From a virus, in IMG/VR virus record IMGVR_UViG_3300042863_002243, positions 1-64,000 of that record: a DNA stretch of 64,000 bases; one strand, written 5' to 3'. A program made the translations under genes and the position numbers. Positions 60,601-64,000 of the stretch are shown here, piece by piece (the first letter of the stretch is position 1; each line of letters begins with the position of its first letter). The notes below the pieces were generated by a model. The model was not told where the DNA came from. It searched no databases and was given only the letters and a program-made list of their open reading frames with translations.

Positions 60601-63600
60601 AGATTCTAATATTTCTGGTTATAAGACTTTCACTATACAGGCTCCTAATGATTCGGGTGATATATTTAATGGCAAATCTTTAATTTTACAAACAACGGGG
60701 TCAATAATAGCAACACCAACAGTGACTTCTTTCTCTGGAGGATTAAACCAGAGAGAAGAATATCTTTCATATGATTTTAATACAATTCCAAATTCCATAA
60801 TGAAATATTGGGGTACTAAGAGATTATCATGGGATACATTTGAAGATTTTGAATTCCAAAAAGCATATGCTCACACTTGGGATATGTATGATTACCATAA
60901 TGATTGGTTAGGTGGATTTGATTTATACTCTTTACAGTATGGTGACAGAGTGAAAGTTACTGATGATTCTACGGGTATTGTATTTGGAGAAACAGATTCA
61001 CCTATTAATAGTTATTTAGATCTTTCCGAAGCTGCAGATCAACTTAATGATTCAATCGATGATAATATAAAAAGATTTGATTATATAGTTAGAGGATTTT
61101 CTGAATTACCAAATAGGTTTTACCCTAATGGCGATCCTATATCTCCAGATTTAAGTACTAATCCTGGACCTCAAAATATTAGATCTACATTTTATAAAAT
61201 CCCTGAATACTCACCTGTAGCATTTTTACCTACAGGAATTGCTTGGGATGGTGATGGGGATATATGGATAACAGGAGAAGACGTAGTAAAATTTGATGGT
61301 GCTAATTATGTTACATATAATTCTGCTAACAGTGTTTTACCAGGGATTGGCCTATCTACTAATTGTATAAAAATAGACAGAAACGATGTTAAATGGATTG
61401 GTTTAGAAAATAGCCTTAATCCGCTTGTTAAAATAGATGATAAGGATCCCACAAATAGCATTGCATATTCTGTTAGTGATTTTGTTGATAATGGTGGTAA
61501 TCCAGTTTCTCCAGTAATAGCTTCGAGTATACATGCAATTGAAATAAATCCGCAGTCGGGAGATATATTTGCTGCATTTGTTTGTAATGCTTCACCTTCC
61601 TATGATGGACTTTTATTCTACGATTCATATGCTAAATCGTGGCATCTTTATACGGTATTAAATTCTAATATTCCTTCTGATAATATAAGAGATATTAGAT
61701 TGGAATATTACGGAATAAATAAATGGTATCTTTGGATTGCTACTGATACAGGTCTTTCTAAATTTAATGGTGTAGATTTTAAAAATTACGACACAACAAA
61801 TTCTGGTATTCCTTCCAATTCAATTTATTCTATAGAGCTTGATTCATTGAATCATAAATGGTTAGGCACAGCAGATGGATTAGTTTATTGGGATAATATA
61901 AGATGGGCAGTATGGAATAATGCTACTAATCCTGAACTATCTTTAGGTACATTCGGTAATATAGTGGAAACTGGAAATGCTAATATATGGTTTACTATAG
62001 ATCCTTCAACTTCTCCTGGAGACACAGAATTATATTTCTTTGACGGATACTTTTTCACTAAAGTACTATATAGAAATGACGGAACAACATTAATAAATCC
62101 TTGCAATATATTTCATGGAAAAACTCTTCTTTCTGCTCCTTGGAAAACTATTAAAAATGGTGAAACCACTTACCCTAAAAATTTACTACTTGTTACAGAT
62201 CTTGGAGAACTTGCTAAGATTGATTATGTGATACCACATATACATGCCACTTCAAAATTTCCGGGCACACAAGGATGGGATTTCGTTTATCATGATACTT
62301 CTACACCTTTACCTGCGGTTCAATACATTTATAATGGAGGCATTGGATTCTCTCAATTAGGATTTAACTTTATTATAGGTAACGGAGGAGACAATCTCAC
62401 ACTAAACTCTGATTACACTAGACCTGTCATGCCTAACGTAGATAAATACTCTTGGTATAAGCCTATTTGGCAGCGTTATAACATACATAAACTGAAAGAC
62501 CAGTTTCCATCTTTAAACCTTAACGATGTCTTCTTATACGCTCCGCTACGAGATATTATAGAGGGAAAAGCAACCAAAGAAAGTTACTGGAGAAATTCAC
62601 AAATAGAAAGAATAGCACAGAAGAAGTCTAGAAATCTTTTTGAGAATTTTGAATGGATAATCACATTGGGGAATAGCCAACCAGATCAAGGTGTTAAAGT
62701 CACCGTTGATAAAGAAGGCGATGTGATTGCAATAGGAGACTTTCAAGGAACAATATTCATGGGAGAGGTTAATAACATAGGTACACAGGACGTTTATTTA
62801 ACTAGTGCAGATTCTGGTGTTTATATTAGTAAGTATAATAAAGGAGGGGTTTTACAGTGGGCAAGATCCATCTCTACAACTTCACCACAAGGACCGATAT
62901 ATGCTAGATCGGTTACGACCGATGTAAATTCTAATGTTTATGTAGCAAGTGATAACAATCTTACTGGATTCATAGAAATTGATAAGTATAATAGTTCTGG
63001 GCTTCTTTTAAACACTGTTAATATACCAATATCTCCCGATCAATTCTTAGGTGATATTAAAGTTGATAAGTACGAGAACATTTATATCTGTGGAGGATTC
63101 CAAGGCACATTAAATCTAGGAATTCACACCTTGTCATCGTCACAGGATGTAGGATTTATTGCTAAAATGGATTCAACCCTAAATTTTGTATGGGCAAAAG
63201 AACTAGACTCTACTACCTATTCAAGAGCTTATGAATTAACTATTATGAATGAGTCTGATATTTATATTACTGGATTATTCCAAAATGATATAGATCTAGG
63301 AGCTATTTCTTTAACAGGAGTCGGTATTCCTGATATGTTTGTTGGTAAATTTTACTCAGGGGATGGTGCTTGTATATGGGCAGAATCATTTGCTTATGAT
63401 GCTTCAACATCTTTCGTTTCTCCTTCTATTTGTTTAGATCCTAAGGGACATATATTAATTACAGGATCTTTCCAAGGAACTATGACAATACAGAATAGCA
63501 AAATCACATCATTCCCTGGATACGATGATATATTTGTTGTTAAAATTCTTTCAACTGGGAAATTAATATGGCTTAAAATGTGCGGAGGAGCATCAGGAGA

Positions 63601-64000
63601 CACTTCCCATGATATAGAAAGCGATTCAGAAGAGAATGTTTATATAACAGGATCTTATACATCTGGTTCTTATTTTTCACCAGAGGAGATTGATTCAAGA
63701 GGAGGCACAGACATATACTTAACTAAATTTAATAAAGACGGAACTTTAGTAGATATAGTTACTGCTGGCGGAATTAATAATGATTCGGGTGCAGATCTTG
63801 TACTTGATTCAGAGGAGAATATTTATATAACAGGTTACTTTGAAGGCGAAGCTGAATTTTCACCTTATGTAGTTACATCTCCTCCCGGAGGTAGTCTTGA
63901 TGCTTTCTTGGGTAAAATACCAAAGGAAAGATTTAATTCAGGCTATAAGATAGGAGCAGTTCAATCTTGGTTAGGGTCTCATTCATGGGCATGGAAGGAA
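57629..64000 (+). CDS. Giant baseplate/tail protein with beta-propeller domains (3' end outside window)
   Basis: At least 2124 residues from ATG 57629; the frame was followed at several points and is still open at base 64000. The N-terminal 250 residues are beta-rich; then a helical segment (LPDYEIINKKRKELLLEGES) and a wedge-like core. Residues about 1205-1430 have propeller blades of the KWLGTADGLVYWDN / IWITGEDVVKFDG type (two-component-regulator propeller). Residues about 1685-2105 contain six or more blades of the form NIYITGYFEGEAEF, the SBBP beta-propeller repeat. Position right after gp6-like genes corresponds to T4 gene 7, whose product pairs with gp6, so the N-terminal part may be a gp7 equivalent carrying added propellers. 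No adhesin signature is certain. Confidence 0.75.
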   Translation, partial: MTTQNLLFFNKKGDQYNFQWNGNYWEGAVLFPIVSEKLFEVDNIFIIEKFLDLSSDIKYGYPHAELTSPGSPVWRTRWESDYDGTTDVSSTIYTYELGVDSVLDAPVLVKANSVEFYPELVPGDTISSPEGIVVTSDITSSSMQINIALNSDSEGIYDRTLIFEDYTDPNNPATILRVSFHGEVEGEDSRLAVMLGNFGREFTKSDAFIVRDGDIKEPLPDYEIINKKRKELLLEGESIFPYLGSYKSLFNAIKFFGYYDLRVKEYWLNIKTDTADTLTPLQQNNNILNQLAKPNMQGESSLELISSLLKDENQGKFKQVEVYGKRKDGTFGLKKQFEEIFPTKSYKKTSLFGLFYDINRVVEGQDEDQYGYPIVEDSFVFSPEEVLIKLFGLKERLKRDYLPLNARIVDITGEGVYFNIYKTRGWTDVLDVSEVKAGIQVDFSVFPKEGYIEDLRVFYTKPNQSGILYPAVNGTELGISYYGNTVDPYSYFQEYPISAIPLLKTAVDSYYQDIDNGEMPKFLGDGDYNPPGYKLFSDGSDYVLPAGCPVIIKNNTFNLSWDETGVSWRSLDSTVTTTPLEVADYNSTTSSNPGGQLQIVNSTTSLILDPSLPNGININIGTGKDWFDTTLPETLFVRIESIDSPGNLYLGYVSAGDYNTVTGNLFVQVVYTRGTGTYANWNVTPTNIGFSAYTFEYYENFVQSGGFYSWDRLPYLDFYEIEWTIYKEDSRPYYFQIRGKLPELETLVHFLPYDGNYNVKCRVWDTLNSISLGIKRSVIKVNKRQIELNTLTRFRESEVYDWNNVPLKWESYPSQWIFPVENTNKILDISDFIQKYPEYSNNFSEGQTCEILTKLPEVKATSTFDISIIKINITNIVSPYNSGYSLAVVTTTTPHGYTTGDTVWIYDSVGAPYGQFPIIVTGTNTYEIPQIITTSITGGYSYGAGSIKVIADSIVIADCNFMGDLNSTCSLIYSSINLSLVTPKCKVINLIDSNISGYKTFTIQAPNDSGDIFNGKSLILQTTGSIIATPTVTSFSGGLNQREEYLSYDFNTIPNSIMKYWGTKRLSWDTFEDFEFQKAYAHTWDMYDYHNDWLGGFDLYSLQYGDRVKVTDDSTGIVFGETDSPINSYLDLSEAADQLNDSIDDNIKRFDYIVRGFSELPNRFYPNGDPISPDLSTNPGPQNIRSTFYKIPEYSPVAFLPTGIAWDGDGDIWITGEDVVKFDGANYVTYNSANSVLPGIGLSTNCIKIDRNDVKWIGLENSLNPLVKIDDKDPTNSIAYSVSDFVDNGGNPVSPVIASSIHAIEINPQSGDIFAAFVCNASPSYDGLLFYDSYAKSWHLYTVLNSNIPSDNIRDIRLEYYGINKWYLWIATDTGLSKFNGVDFKNYDTTNSGIPSNSIYSIELDSLNHKWLGTADGLVYWDNIRWAVWNNATNPELSLGTFGNIVETGNANIWFTIDPSTSPGDTELYFFDGYFFTKVLYRNDGTTLINPCNIFHGKTLLSAPWKTIKNGETTYPKNLLLVTDLGELAKIDYVIPHIHATSKFPGTQGWDFVYHDTSTPLPAVQYIYNGGIGFSQLGFNFIIGNGGDNLTLNSDYTRPVMPNVDKYSWYKPIWQRYNIHKLKDQFPSLNLNDVFLYAPLRDIIEGKATKESYWRNSQIERIAQKKSRNLFENFEWIITLGNSQPDQGVKVTVDKEGDVIAIGDFQGTIFMGEVNNIGTQDVYLTSADSGVYISKYNKGGVLQWARSISTTSPQGPIYARSVTTDVNSNVYVASDNNLTGFIEIDKYNSSGLLLNTVNIPISPDQFLGDIKVDKYENIYICGGFQGTLNLGIHTLSSSQDVGFIAKMDSTLNFVWAKELDSTTYSRAYELTIMNESDIYITGLFQNDIDLGAISLTGVGIPDMFVGKFYSGDGACIWAESFAYDASTSFVSPSICLDPKGHILITGSFQGTMTIQNSKITSFPGYDDIFVVKILSTGKLIWLKMCGGASGDTSHDIESDSEENVYITGSYTSGSYFSPEEIDSRGGTDIYLTKFNKDGTLVDIVTAGGINNDSGADLVLDSEENIYITGYFEGEAEFSPYVVTSPPGGSLDAFLGKIPKERFNSGYKIGAVQSWLGSHSWAWKE

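Noticed and set aside
57629-64000. Non-coding 6-kb stretch or several broken genes at the window end
   Set aside because: One frame was checked at several points (start, around 60062, 61262, 62462 and 63842) and is open, and it contains coherent repeat motifs; it simply runs past the window edge.

Overview
The window is a section of a large, AT-rich, T4-like tailed-phage (myovirus) genome. It opens inside a gp23-type major capsid protein, passes through internal-head proteins and then a long sugar/glycan island, and ends in a baseplate module. Start codons are preceded by A/T-rich sequence with no recognisable Shine-Dalgarno motif. Several transcription units carry a GATATATA-type motif just upstream, reminiscent of the T4 late promoter TATAAATA. 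Absence of Shine-Dalgarno sites together with AT richness fits a Bacteroidota host; this is inference, not proof. No tRNA, rRNA, CRISPR array or insertion sequence was seen. No gene-free stretch exceeds about 170 bases.

Layout. (1) 1-5519: the end of the major capsid gene, a terminator, then five genes whose short N-terminal peptides look like T4 capsid-targeting sequences (a short aromatic/hydrophobic leader ending in hydrophobic-x-E, the cleavage motif of the T4 prohead protease). (2) 5565-9007: a P-loop kinase-like protein, a glutamine-dependent asparagine synthetase, and a minus-strand fusion of a RimK-like ATP-grasp ligase with a retropepsin-like domain. (3) 9083-12461: a hyperacidic Glu/Asp/Ser repeat protein and further internal-protein candidates on both strands. 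(4) 12617-35633: about 23 kb of tightly packed sugar genes. There are at least nine glycosyltransferases or likely glycosyltransferases (GT2/GT7-like, GT10, GT11, GT25 and GT29-like), gmd and fcl-like genes, a ColD-like dehydratase with His in place of the PLP lysine, a KdsD-like isomerase, KdsA, a NeuA-like cytidylyltransferase fused to a cupin, an AroB-like sugar-phosphate cyclase, a GmhA-like isomerase, two DUF115/MptE-like proteins, aminotransferases and methyltransferases. (5) 35671-50035: small genes, a Nudix hydrolase, and tail/baseplate hub genes including gp53-like, gp27-like and gp5-like proteins and a 1693-residue protein. (6) 50092-55202: an S1-domain protein, an amidoligase-like protein, a structural protein, a homing endonuclease and another capsid-targeted protein. 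(7) 55310-64000: baseplate wedge genes (gp25-like, gp6-like) and a giant propeller protein that runs off the window.

How it may work together. The sugar island can be read as at least three activated-sugar routes: GDP-mannose to GDP-fucose and/or GDP-colitose; arabinose-5-phosphate to KDO and a CMP-activated ulosonate that could feed the GT29-like transferase; and a cyclised heptulose or related cyclitol. Their products would be assembled by the encoded transferases on a virion protein or a host surface molecule. Separately, the peptide-bond-forming enzymes (RimK-like ligase, amidoligase, asparagine synthetase) sit among capsid-internal protein genes and may modify virion proteins. The most notable signals are the colitose-type enzyme set, the CMP-ulosonate/GT29 pairing, the family of capsid-targeting leaders, and the pairing of a Glu-ligase with a hyperacidic protein.
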